NCBI RefSeq assembly: GCF_001012825.1
Contig: NZ_LCZJ02000016.1
Location: forward strand, 1 to 64,000
Source: Paenibacillus etheri
Lineage (GTDB): Bacteria; Bacillota; Bacilli; Paenibacillales; Paenibacillaceae
DNA length: 64,000 nt
Reading direction: 5' to 3'
Shown here: positions 43,659 to 52,035 of the stretch, in pieces
Numbering within the stretch: the stretch's first letter is position 1
How the letters are laid out: each line of letters begins with the position of its first letter
Translations under genes and position numbers: made by a program
Notes under the pieces: generated by a model
What the model saw: only the letters and a program-made list of their open reading frames with translations
What the model was told of the DNA's origin: nothing
Database searches by the model: none

Positions 43659-45677
43659 TTGGAGACATTTCTAGTTGTGCTCGTCCTACTGGGGCTTATT
43701 GCAATTTCTAACATCATAAACCGATTCATTCCCTCTGTACCGATACCGATAATTCAAATTGGTCTGGGTGTAATGGTTGTGTTAATGCCTTTGGGAATAC
43801 ATATGATATTGGAACCAGAGCTGTTCTTCGTATTATTTATTGCTCCGCTTTTGTTCAATGATGGGAAACGAACGCCAAGAAATGAATTGTGGAAGTTACG
43901 GGGTCCGATATTAATGCTAGCACTGGGACTGGTTTTTGCCACGGTGCTTATTGCTGGTTATTCGATCAACTGGATGATCCCAACGATTCCGCTAGCAGCT
44001 GCATTTGCTCTGGGAGCGATCTTATCACCGACAGATGCAGTCGCGGTCAGCGCAATCGCTGGAAGGGTACATCTTCCTAAGAGTATTCATCGCATTCTAG
44101 AGGGCGAATCATTAATGAATGATGCCTCTGGACTTGTTGCCTTCAACTTTGCCATTGCTGCGGCAGTTACTGGTGTATTTTCTTTGCCGAAAGCCTCCAT
44201 CAGCTTTGTAGTTATAGCTGTAGGCGGGTTGGTTATCGGGGCATTATTGGCTTTTCTTCTGATTCGGCTAAGCGTAATTATTCGCAGACTGGGGATGGAG
44301 GATATTACAGTGCATGTGCTGCTGCAAATCCTAACCCCTTTTATTATCTATCTGATCAGTGAAGAAATAGGGGTATCCGGAATTTTAGCAGTGGTTGCAG
44401 GGGGGATTATTCATGCGGTTGAGAAGGACCGTGCTGCATCTCCGCAGTATAAGCTGCAACTGGTATCCGCCAGTACATGGTCTGTTCTGCTTTATGTATT
44501 GAACGGCCTGGTCTTTCTGATTCTTGGCTTATCTATTCCAGACGTTATTGAAGTGATCTACCGTGATACGGCCGTGGATAATCTTATGGTCGTTGGTTAT
44601 GTATTAGCCATTACCATGCTGCTGTTTGTACTACGGTTTGTATGGGTGTATGTGTTCTCTTTAGTGGGATCTCGTCTGCGGAAAATGGAAAAATCGTCTG
44701 TTAAGTCACTATTAATCCTCACCATTTCAGGAGTGCGTGGAGCGGTTACCTTAGCAGGTGCTTTCTCGATTCCCTTTGTTCTTGGGGATGGATCGCCATT
44801 TCCTGAGCGTGATTTGATCATCTTTATCGCCGCAGGTGTTATTCTAATGTCGCTGCTGATCGCCAGTGTCTTTTTGCCAATCCTGGCAGGTAAAGGAGAG
44901 CCAGTTGCTGAATCGGGTGATACAGGAGCTGAGCAGGCGGCCAAGTCTAAGGTTATTGCTGCCGGTATAACCATGCTGCAAAGTATGATGACAGAAGAGA
45001 GCAAGGAATCCGCGCTGCCAGCTTTGAGTGAATTTAGAGAAAGGGTCCAAAGTCTAAACCGTGAGGACCAAGCGAATGATCCGGCACTCGAGGACTTCCG
45101 CCGACTGGGTGTTGAAGCAAGGATTGTGGGTCTGCAAGCCGAACGTAAAGAACTGAATCAATTGCTGGAGAACAATGAGATTCCCGCCTCAGTCGCTCAG
45201 AAGCTGGAAGAGTTCTTGAATCATAGTGAAGTCTTTCTAGCCAGAAGTCTGAATTCTCAAATCAGAATATCGATTACCGAGATTAGACGGCTGTTTGCGG
45301 GAATGTTCTCAGGACAGAATGAAGAGAAAACTAGCCAACAAATGCTTGAGCAGGCTGGGTGTGCTAGAGAAGCAAAAATCGCCATGGCCCATGCAGCTAT
45401 AGCTGCTGTTAATGCGAGTAAGAATGAGAATAACCGAAGAGCGGCCGAGAAGATTGCAAGCAGTTATGAGCAGCTAATTTCACGCTTAGAGCAGGGGACA
45501 GGCTGGACAAAGGATGGTCTTGTTGATAATCAAAAGCTTGAAATGAAGCTGAAAGCCATTCAAGAGCAGCGGGATAAGGTGCAGCAAATGTACCAGGATG
45601 GAACTATTAACCGCAAGCTAGCCGTTAAATTACGCAAGTTCGTAGACCATTTGGAGACATCGATTTGGGAGGATTAG
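43659..45677 (+). CDS. nhaK: CPA1-family Na+/H+ antiporter
   Basis: About 672 residues: about twelve membrane helices (to residue 405), then a 260-residue cytosolic tail rich in helices. The ion-binding motif is AILSPTDAVAVSAI and GESLMNDASGLVAFNF, with GVRGAVTLAGAFSIP in the late helices; these mark the NhaP/NhaK-type CPA1 exchangers. It likely expels Na+, K+ or Li+. TTG 43659 with GGGAGC upstream is the only start in frame. Downstream DIP1984 gene is about 150 bases away. Confidence 0.9.
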   Translation: METFLVVLVLLGLIAISNIINRFIPSVPIPIIQIGLGVMVVLMPLGIHMILEPELFFVLFIAPLLFNDGKRTPRNELWKLRGPILMLALGLVFATVLIAGYSINWMIPTIPLAAAFALGAILSPTDAVAVSAIAGRVHLPKSIHRILEGESLMNDASGLVAFNFAIAAAVTGVFSLPKASISFVVIAVGGLVIGALLAFLLIRLSVIIRRLGMEDITVHVLLQILTPFIIYLISEEIGVSGILAVVAGGIIHAVEKDRAASPQYKLQLVSASTWSVLLYVLNGLVFLILGLSIPDVIEVIYRDTAVDNLMVVGYVLAITMLLFVLRFVWVYVFSLVGSRLRKMEKSSVKSLLILTISGVRGAVTLAGAFSIPFVLGDGSPFPERDLIIFIAAGVILMSLLIASVFLPILAGKGEPVAESGDTGAEQAAKSKVIAAGITMLQSMMTEESKESALPALSEFRERVQSLNREDQANDPALEDFRRLGVEARIVGLQAERKELNQLLENNEIPASVAQKLEEFLNHSEVFLARSLNSQIRISITEIRRLFAGMFSGQNEEKTSQQMLEQAGCAREAKIAMAHAAIAAVNASKNENNRRAAEKIASSYEQLISRLEQGTGWTKDGLVDNQKLEMKLKAIQEQRDKVQQMYQDGTINRKLAVKLRKFVDHLETSIWED

Positions 45678-45824
45678 CTGTGCAGAACACCACGGCATCT
45701 TTTCATTCGGAGGCTTTATGTTTGGACGGAATATTTGAAACTAGCTTGTGTGGGTATAAGAATAGGACAGCATGCATTGCGCTTTATTCGCCAGCTATCA
45801 GAAAATCTTAGGGGGAATCGAAAT

Positions 45825-46286
45825 ATGAAACTCGCGGAAGCGTTAGTGAATCGAAGTGATCTAAACCGTAAAATCGCGCAGCTAAAGCAGCGGCTGGAGC
45901 GAGTCGTTAAGGTTCAAGAGGGTGAGGAGCCGGCTGAACGGCCAGAGGTTCTTTTGCAGGAATTAGAAAGAGCTGTGAATGAACAGACGATTTTGATCCG
46001 AGCGATTAATCGAACGAATTCATCCGTCGCTTTCAATGAGGATTGGAGTATTGCCGATGCGCTAGCGGAAAGGGACAAAATGCTACAGCTACGGAAGCTG
46101 TTTAGCGATTTGCTTGAACAGGCTTCCATTACTCAGGATCGTTACAGCCGCTCGGAGGTTCGTTTTCAGAGAACGGTGGATGTCGCTCAGATTCAGAAGC
46201 AGATGGATGAGTTGTCCAAGTCTTACCGTGAGTTGGATTTTAAGATTCAGGAGAAGAACTGGACGGTGTCCTTAATTATACTCTAG
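45825..46286 (+). CDS. DIP1984-family protein
   Basis: About 153 residues, coiled-coil and charged: MKLAEALVNRSDLNRKIAQLKQRL, KVQEGEEPAERPEVLL, AINRTNSSV, and RYSRSEVRFQRTVDVAQIQKQMDELSKSYRELDFKIQ ending NWTVSLI. This is the whole DIP1984 (septicolysin-like) family pattern. Function is unknown. ATG 45825 follows AGGGGGAA; the longer frame to 45735 has no support. Confidence 0.87.
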   Translation: MKLAEALVNRSDLNRKIAQLKQRLERVVKVQEGEEPAERPEVLLQELERAVNEQTILIRAINRTNSSVAFNEDWSIADALAERDKMLQLRKLFSDLLEQASITQDRYSRSEVRFQRTVDVAQIQKQMDELSKSYRELDFKIQEKNWTVSLIIL

Positions 46287-46800
46287 TAAGATTTACCACA
46301 GCAGAAGGTAACTGATCTTCATAAAGGTGAGCGCAACCCGCCAACAGGGGAAGTTGGAAAATCGACAGATGCCGGGCCATATCTGACTAAATTATAATTT
46401 AGCCCCGTACTGTTACAAATGTAAAGTGTACCTATTAATGTAACTACCAAGCGTTGATTTATGGAAGAACAGTGAGGGCGGGGACGGGGATATTTTGCTG
46501 TGGGTTAGCTTTTTCATAACATGAAGTGGCTCTATTAGGATAGGTATATTCGTCATATATAATGTGAAAAAATGTCGAATAATGTTGAAATAAATTGAAT
46601 GAAATTTGCATTAACGGCCTGTTTTGCCTATATTCACGCTTGTTATCCTGTATAATTTACGAATACGCGGATCACTTAACCGCTGTTCAATTCTTAAGTT
46701 GATTATTCAGGATGAGCGTGTGATTCATTGGTCTGAAATTCGTGGCCCTTGTCTCCTCATTCATTCTACTATTCCTTTTTATGAGAGAGAGAAGTGACAA
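46287..46800 (+). other. 514-base intergenic region before degV
   Basis: No gene seen. It holds a GC-rich patch (about 46325-46385) able to form short hairpins such as CCAAC-N7-GTTGG, the palindrome CTAAATTATAATTTAG (46387-46402), and a TATAAT at 46651-46656 that may be the degV -10. No riboswitch class is recognised. Confidence 0.5.
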
Positions 46801-47703
46801 ATGACCATGAAATCAATTGCCTGGGTAACCGACAGTACAAGTATCATAGATCCGGAATTCGCTAAGAACAATCATGTGTATATTATTCCGTTACGGATTA
46901 TTATTAACAACGAATGCTATAAAGAGAATATAGATATTACGATCGATGACTTCTATGAGAAAATGCGTCAGCATGAAAAGGTAGGCAGTTCACAGCCTCC
47001 AATCGGTGAGTTTATCGAGCTATACGAACGGTTGAAGGCAGAATACGATGAAATTATCGCTGTTCATCTATCGTCTGAGCTCAGCGGCACCTATAGTGCT
47101 TCGATGCAAGGCGCTGAAATAGCGGAAGCCAATGTGATTGGAATTGATGCCAAGGTTGGCGCTTATCCGATCCGAGAAATGATCATGCGCGGTATATATT
47201 GGCAGAAGAAGGGCTTTACTGGACTAGAAATTAAAGTGAAGATTGAAAATATTATTGAGAATATGTCCTTTTATTTAATTCCTGCAAGCTTGACACAGCT
47301 TCATCGCAGTGGCCGTGTTTCTGGATCACAATTTGTACTTAGCCAATTGCTGCGTATAAACCTGCTGCTTCGTTTTGATGAAGGGAAGGTCGTTGTTGTT
47401 GAGAAAATTCGCACGATGAAAAAGACACAACAAGCGCTTTTGGATATATTTAAACAGGATGTAGGGCTTGTTAGCGATGTATGTATCATGCATTCAAATA
47501 ATTTAGAGATGGCACTCAAGCTGGAAGAGGACATCAAAGCGATGGCGCCTGACTTACGTACAGAGATTATGACCTATATTCCTGCTGTGGCTGTTCATGC
47601 GGGTGAAGGTACTGTAGGGCTGTCCTGGATCAAGAACACTAGCATCAATAGTATTCATCCGGACGCTGCACCTTTAGCCTTCCCTGAAGCAGTACTTGTA
47701 TAG
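46801..47703 (+). CDS. DegV-family fatty-acid-binding protein
   Basis: About 300 residues. WVTDSTSIIDPEFAKNNHVYIIPLRIII at the start, VGSSQPPIGEFIELYERL, SSELSGTYSASMQGA and LHRSGRVSGSQFVLSQLL are DegV hallmarks. Such proteins (FakB-type) bind a fatty acid for phosphorylation by FakA kinase. No fakA is in the window. ATG 46801 after GAGAGAGAAG. A strong terminator follows. Confidence 0.92.
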   Translation: MTMKSIAWVTDSTSIIDPEFAKNNHVYIIPLRIIINNECYKENIDITIDDFYEKMRQHEKVGSSQPPIGEFIELYERLKAEYDEIIAVHLSSELSGTYSASMQGAEIAEANVIGIDAKVGAYPIREMIMRGIYWQKKGFTGLEIKVKIENIIENMSFYLIPASLTQLHRSGRVSGSQFVLSQLLRINLLLRFDEGKVVVVEKIRTMKKTQQALLDIFKQDVGLVSDVCIMHSNNLEMALKLEEDIKAMAPDLRTEIMTYIPAVAVHAGEGTVGLSWIKNTSINSIHPDAAPLAFPEAVLV

Positions 47704-47711
47704 AAATGAAC

Positions 47712-47779
47712 AAAGAAATCGCTCCTTGGGAGATGGATGGGTGACCACCATTGTACCAAGAGGCGATTTCTTTTTTTTT
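47712..47779 (+). terminator. Rho-independent terminator after degV
   Basis: AAAGAAATCGCT and CTTGG pair with CCAAG and GGCGATTTCTTT, followed by T9. Confidence 0.88.
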
Positions 47780-47793
47780 GAAGAAGTATGCTG

Positions 47794-48219
47794 TTATTTG
47801 ATTGCACGGCGCCGGAACATTTGTCCAATTACATCACTTAGCACGAGTCCAGCTGCAATGGCGCCGGAGAGCATTAATGCCCGAACAGCGATTTCTACAG
47901 CCAAAGTATAGTCCTCTTCCACAAATTTACGCATAGCATCGTAAGCGAGACCACCCGGAACAAGCGGGATAATACCGCCTACACTAAAAATAATAACCGG
48001 CATTTTGAAGGATCGCGCAAAAAATTGGCTGACGATACCCACTATTACACTAGCTGCAAACGTAGCTACAACAGGTCCGAACTCTACATCAAGAAGCACA
48101 TACACCATCCAGCCCACCATTCCGGCAAAACCACACTGCAGTAGTGAGCGCTTAGGCGCATTAAATAGAATACAGAAGGTTGCCGCGGCGATAAAACTGG
48201 TTATAAGTTGCAAAATCAT
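47794..48219 (-). CDS. ThrE-like exporter, small subunit (ThrE_2/DUF3815)
   Basis: About 141 residues with four or five membrane helices: FAGMVGWMVYVLLD, IVSQFFARSFKMPVIIFSVGGIIPLVPGGLAYDAMR. It corresponds to the C-terminal half of the threonine/serine exporter ThrE, which in Bacillota is often split. It is 27 bases downstream of the larger half and would form a two-part transporter. Confidence 0.88.
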   Translation of the reverse strand: MILQLITSFIAAATFCILFNAPKRSLLQCGFAGMVGWMVYVLLDVEFGPVVATFAASVIVGIVSQFFARSFKMPVIIFSVGGIIPLVPGGLAYDAMRKFVEEDYTLAVEIAVRALMLSGAIAAGLVLSDVIGQMFRRRAIK

Positions 48220-48246
48220 GAAGGGCTAACCTCTTTCACATGGATA

Positions 48247-49011
48247 TTAAAATAGTGATAGTACAAGCCCAATGCCTGTACCGATCGCAAAAGCAGTTAG
48301 AAAGGCATCTGCTCCTTTGGATATACCTGAGACTAGATGACCGGCCATCAGATCACGAACGGCATTAGTAATGAGTAGTCCGGGTACTAGAGGCATAACG
48401 GAGCCGATAATGATTTTGTCCATCTCTTGGCCTATCCCCAGCTTTACAGAATAGAAGGCTAAAAGTCCGATCAGGAAGGAAGCGGAAAACTCTGCAAAGA
48501 ATTTAGTCTGCACTAAACGATGCAAATAGATGACCGCAGCGAAGCCTAGTCCGGAAATCGGCAAGGCGGGGAGAGCATCCCACAAACTGCCCTTAAACAT
48601 AACGGTGAAGCAAGCGCCTGTAAGGGCGGCTGCTAAGATCTGCAGCCATACGGGATAGACAGGTGAGGCTTCATCGACTTCTCCTAATCGTGCACGAGCT
48701 TCCTCAGCTGTAATCTGACGTTCGCTCAGACGCCGGGATATATCATTGACCTGCGATACCTTCTGCAGATCTGTTGTTCGCTCCGCTATCCTGTATAACT
48801 TAACAGGTTCTATTCTATTTGTGGTGAACATAATAACGGTTGGCGTCACATAACTGTGTGCTCCCGGGAATCCAAGAGATCCAGCCATTCGTGTCATCGT
48901 ATCTTCGACTCTGGATGTTTCTGCACCATTCTGCAGCATGATCTTGCCAGCAAGAAGGCAGAGATCAACGATTTCATAATAGGTAGTGTTAGTGTTGCTC
49001 GTGCTATCCAA
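48247..49011 (-). CDS. ThrE-like exporter, large subunit (DUF1212)
   Basis: About 254 residues. A cytosolic N-terminal part (LCLLAGKIMLQNGAETSRVEDTMTRMA, YVTPTVIMFTT) leads into five helices with GSVMPLVPGLLITNAVRDLMAGHLVSGISKGADAFLTA. This is the DUF1212/ThrE family. TTG 49011 is preceded by GAGGAGGACCGGAG. Paired with the small subunit downstream; role in threonine/serine efflux is inferred. Confidence 0.88.
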   Translation of the reverse strand: MDSTSNTNTTYYEIVDLCLLAGKIMLQNGAETSRVEDTMTRMAGSLGFPGAHSYVTPTVIMFTTNRIEPVKLYRIAERTTDLQKVSQVNDISRRLSERQITAEEARARLGEVDEASPVYPVWLQILAAALTGACFTVMFKGSLWDALPALPISGLGFAAVIYLHRLVQTKFFAEFSASFLIGLLAFYSVKLGIGQEMDKIIIGSVMPLVPGLLITNAVRDLMAGHLVSGISKGADAFLTAFAIGTGIGLVLSLF

Positions 49012-49138
49012 CTTCTCCGGTCCTCCTCTGGAATGTGATTATCTATGTTTACATATTTCGATTGTCGCTTCATCTACGTGAAAATAACAACCCCAATATA
49101 GCATTATAAACGATATAGTGTGTATTTTAATATAGTTT

Positions 49139-50401
49139 TTATTTATAGTGACCACCGATCTTTCCAGATCTGTCCTTGAGCTGCCCGGCATCTGTGAAAG
49201 AGGCTGCTCGGCCAATGATCGTCTCCCCGTATTTATTCTTGAGGGCATCGGTAGCGCGTTCGAGTTCGCGATAGCGAGGGCGAGACTCAAATAGTGTTAG
49301 CTGGTACTGGCTTTCGTCAGATAGATTGGACAGGCTTAAGTGGATTCTACGCACAGGCTGGCCTTCCCAGTGTAGCTTGAAGAGAGAGAGGGCAGCCTCA
49401 TATACCAGCAGAGTGGCATTCGTAGGGTCGCTCATAGTAGTCTGCCTTGAGAAGCCTGTGGGGTCATCAAAGCTGGCACCTTGGCAGCCGACAGACACGA
49501 CCGCACCATGCACTTTCAATTTGCGGCAGCGTCTACATACAAGCTCAGACAGCTCAAGAATGATGATCTTAATATCTTGCAGCTTATAGTAATCCCGTGG
49601 CAGCGTCATTTGGTGCCCAACACTCTTGGGTGCGACTTCATAGGTACTTGGGCTCACGGGGCTGTCATCGATACCATTGGCTATCCGCCAATATAGCTCG
49701 GCATCGATATCGCATTTTTTGTGAAATTTCTCCCGCATGCGCCATTTTAGCTCGCTTAACGGCATTTGTGCCAAGTGGCCGATTGTCGTGATACCCATAC
49801 TTTGGAAGTGGGCGGACATACGGCGGCCTACCATGAACAGCTCGCTAATGGGGAGGGGCCAGAGTACATCCGGAAGAACCTCCTTAGTGAGGGTGAATAT
49901 ACCATCATTGTTCTTCTTGGCCCACAGGTCACAGGCCATTTTGGCGGTAACCTTGGAATATCCAATGCCGATGCGCGCACGCACACCTGTGTGTCTACGA
50001 ATTAGATCCTGAATGCCGGTAGCGATCTCCTTTGGACTGCCAAATAAGCTGAGGCTACCGCTGACATCAATAAACTGCTCATCGATAGAATAGGGCTCTA
50101 CCTGGTCGCTAAACTTGCGTAGAATATCTGTGATTTGAGAGGAGACATCGATATATTGCTGCATATGTGGTCTGACCACGATGACTTGGGGGCATTTTGC
50201 TAGCGCTTCCTTTAGCGTCTCGGCAGTAGTAATGCCAAAAGATTTGGCTATAGGGCAGGCAGCCAGCACAATACCGCTCCGTCTAGCCGGGTCTCCAGCG
50301 ACGATAAGCGGCTGGTTGCTGTACTGCGGATTAGAGGCTTTCTCCACGGAGGCATAGAAGCTTTGGCAATCAGATAGCATAATGACACGCTCTTTATTCA
50401 T
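49139..50401 (-). CDS. Y-family DNA polymerase (UvrX/YqjW-like)
   Basis: Translesion DNA polymerase of about 420 residues. Palm acids in MLSDCQSFYASVEKA and PYSIDEQFIDVSGS; HhH-like ISELFMVGRRMSAHF; little-finger domain after TYEVAPKSVGHQM. A clamp-binding peptide QLTLF is near residue 376. It resembles the UvrX/YqjW group more than DinB. ATG 50401 has a GGAG-type site, and a LexA box lies 60 bases upstream, so it is SOS-induced. Confidence 0.9.
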   Translation of the reverse strand: MNKERVIMLSDCQSFYASVEKASNPQYSNQPLIVAGDPARRSGIVLAACPIAKSFGITTAETLKEALAKCPQVIVVRPHMQQYIDVSSQITDILRKFSDQVEPYSIDEQFIDVSGSLSLFGSPKEIATGIQDLIRRHTGVRARIGIGYSKVTAKMACDLWAKKNNDGIFTLTKEVLPDVLWPLPISELFMVGRRMSAHFQSMGITTIGHLAQMPLSELKWRMREKFHKKCDIDAELYWRIANGIDDSPVSPSTYEVAPKSVGHQMTLPRDYYKLQDIKIIILELSELVCRRCRKLKVHGAVVSVGCQGASFDDPTGFSRQTTMSDPTNATLLVYEAALSLFKLHWEGQPVRRIHLSLSNLSDESQYQLTLFESRPRYRELERATDALKNKYGETIIGRAASFTDAGQLKDRSGKIGGHYK

Positions 50402-50460
50402 AGGTTCACACGCTCCAGGTGAGGTAGAGATACGTTAGATTTTTTCTCCTTATTATAATA

Positions 50461-50474
50461 CGAACATATGATCG
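50461..50474 (-). promoter_or_regulatory. LexA (SOS) box
   Basis: CGAACATATGATCG differs from the Bacillus consensus CGAACATATGTTCG at one position. On the minus strand it lies just upstream of an AT-rich -10 (TATTATAAT region at 50450-50459) of the polymerase gene. Confidence 0.85.
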
Positions 50475-50497
50475 TGTATATTCATATTTATTTCCAT

Positions 50498-51079
50498 TTA
50501 TTTCGTCTCAAGTGTGCACAGACCCGTAGCCACACCCCCAGAGACAATCGTGAGGATGGAGTGAAAGAAGGTTTCTTTCGAAATCAGAAGTCCCCCCGCG
50601 CCGATAATCATAAAGTCGGTCAAAAAAATGATGAATCCAAGGTTCAGCGGAACATACCTTTTAATATATTGAGCGAGCAGATCGGTTCCACCCGTACTTG
50701 CTTTAAAACGCAGCATAATCCCAAGACCCGTTCCCATCAAAAAACCGCCAAGAATGGCGCTTGAAATGGAACCGAACTCAAAATAATACAGGAAGTGGAA
50801 TTGAATGGGACCGAGAAGTTCAATCAGAAATGATGAGGTCAATAGACCAAGTACACTGTTGTAAAAGATATCGCGTTCCTTTAACCAAGCGAGCAGGAAG
50901 ATAGGGAAGCTGCAGAGAATTATAGCTACGCCAATTTTAGCATCGAACAAATAATTGATAATGAGGGCTATTCCTATTATTCCCCCATCCAGGATTTTAT
51001 ATGGTACGAGAAAAAAATTAGTTCCCGCAGCAACGAGTAAGCTTCCTAAAAGGATGATAAGGTATCTTAATGGCCGCAT
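50498..51079 (-). CDS. YitT-family membrane protein, short form
   Basis: About 193 residues, five or six helices. FLVPYKILDGGIIGIALIINYLF and FKASTGGTDLLAQYI are the DUF161 motifs. It stops after the membrane part, without the C-terminal DUF2179 domain present in the YitT protein at 35129, so it is a natural short form or a truncation. ATG 51079 has GGAG nine bases upstream; the ORF opens earlier at 51094. It follows the Y-polymerase promoter region. Confidence 0.85.
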   Translation of the reverse strand: MRPLRYLIILLGSLLVAAGTNFFLVPYKILDGGIIGIALIINYLFDAKIGVAIILCSFPIFLLAWLKERDIFYNSVLGLLTSSFLIELLGPIQFHFLYYFEFGSISSAILGGFLMGTGLGIMLRFKASTGGTDLLAQYIKRYVPLNLGFIIFLTDFMIIGAGGLLISKETFFHSILTIVSGGVATGLCTLETK

Positions 51080-51144
51080 ATTTAACATCTCCACATTAAA
51101 GGCATGTCTATAAATATGCTTGTCACTTCAAAAAATTGCAGATG

Positions 51145-51172
51145 AACAAAAAAACCTGATTGAAACCAGGCT
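51145..51172 (-). terminator. Weak terminator on minus strand
   Basis: CCTGG-N5-8-CAGG then T7 on the minus strand, positioned downstream of the AraC remnant. Confidence 0.5.
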
Positions 51173-51256
51173 TAAAGTGTCTTATGTTACGTAGTGTGTG
51201 AGGGTTAGGGACCGAAACGCGTATTAGATACCAAGTACGCCAGACATGTGGTCCGA

Positions 51257-51365
51257 TTAACGGGAGTAACGCTTGCGGAAGCGAAGCGGAGAGATTCCGA
51301 TCTGCTGAGCAAATCGACACGAGAAGTAGGTTTGCTTGGTGGCGCTGTTGTGGTGGAGGCAGATG
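51257..51365 (-). pseudogene. C-terminal remnant of an AraC-family regulator
   Basis: Minus-strand frame ending TAA at 51257 reads HHNSATKQTYFSCRFAQQIG then ISPLRFRKRYSR, the second HTH and tail of an AraC-type regulator (normally ...YFSRxFxxxxGxSPxxYRxxxxR). In-frame stop lies just upstream at about 51366 and no regulator precedes it. A terminator-like hairpin follows. Only the tail of the gene survives. The short match limits certainty. Confidence 0.55.
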
Positions 51366-51635
51366 GACTACGTGTAGATCAAGAGGGCTGGAGTGGTGGG
51401 CTTTACAGCAGAGGAGAAAGCCCCCCTACGTCTTAGTACAGCCATTTCTATCTATTCTTACGCTCTGATTCTTAACCCTTATTCGCGGGCAATATTTTTT
51501 TATTAGAGAAGCCCTTTGCTGTTAACGCAGACAACTTTAAGGTTTAGGATAGCTGGGATTTACGCTTTATTGTATGCTATATTTGATCGGGACAAGGTAG
51601 CCGATTATTTTACAGAAAATATTGGAGGCATCACA

Positions 51636-51944
51636 ATGAGTAAACGTTATCGAATTACAAGAGCTATGCAAAATGATGGAGGTTCAGCACAAACCATATC
51701 TTTAGAAGAGTGCAAGCAATATTTCGCGTCCAAATCTGATTTCACCTATACATCAGTTTATACAGTAGTAGGCGCTACTACGATGTCCATTGAGGGAGAT
51801 TTCTTTATGTGGAGCTTTGGCGATGCTACAATCCCATTTAGGCATTATCAAGGCGATATTTACGTTTCTGGCAACAATGAAGCAGTGATCCCGAGAATGC
51901 TTGAGGTTGCGAGTGATTTAAGAGCAGATGTTGTGGAAGAATAA
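51636..51944 (+). CDS. Hypothetical small protein
   Basis: About 102 residues: MSKRYRITRAMQNDG, SLEECKQYFASKSDFTYTSVYTVVG, MSIEGDFFMWSFGDATIPFRHYQGDIYVSG. Not recognised; compact alpha/beta, no signal or membrane helix. ATG 51636 follows TTGGAGG; the earlier frame from 51516 is not needed. Two terminator hairpins follow. Confidence 0.75.
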   Translation: MSKRYRITRAMQNDGGSAQTISLEECKQYFASKSDFTYTSVYTVVGATTMSIEGDFFMWSFGDATIPFRHYQGDIYVSGNNEAVIPRMLEVASDLRADVVEE

Positions 51945-51990
51945 AAAAAGACCCCTGAGAAGTGTTCAGGAGTCATCTAGCGTTAATTAT

Positions 51991-52032
51991 AAATCCGCTC
52001 ATCGTTCAAGTGAACGGTTGAGCGGATTTTTT
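51991..52032. terminator. Bidirectional terminator
   Basis: AAATCCGCTCA and GTTC pair with GAAC and TTGAGCGGATTT, then T residues; it serves the small gene and the leftward phosphorylase gene. Confidence 0.92.
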
Positions 52033-52035
52033 ACA

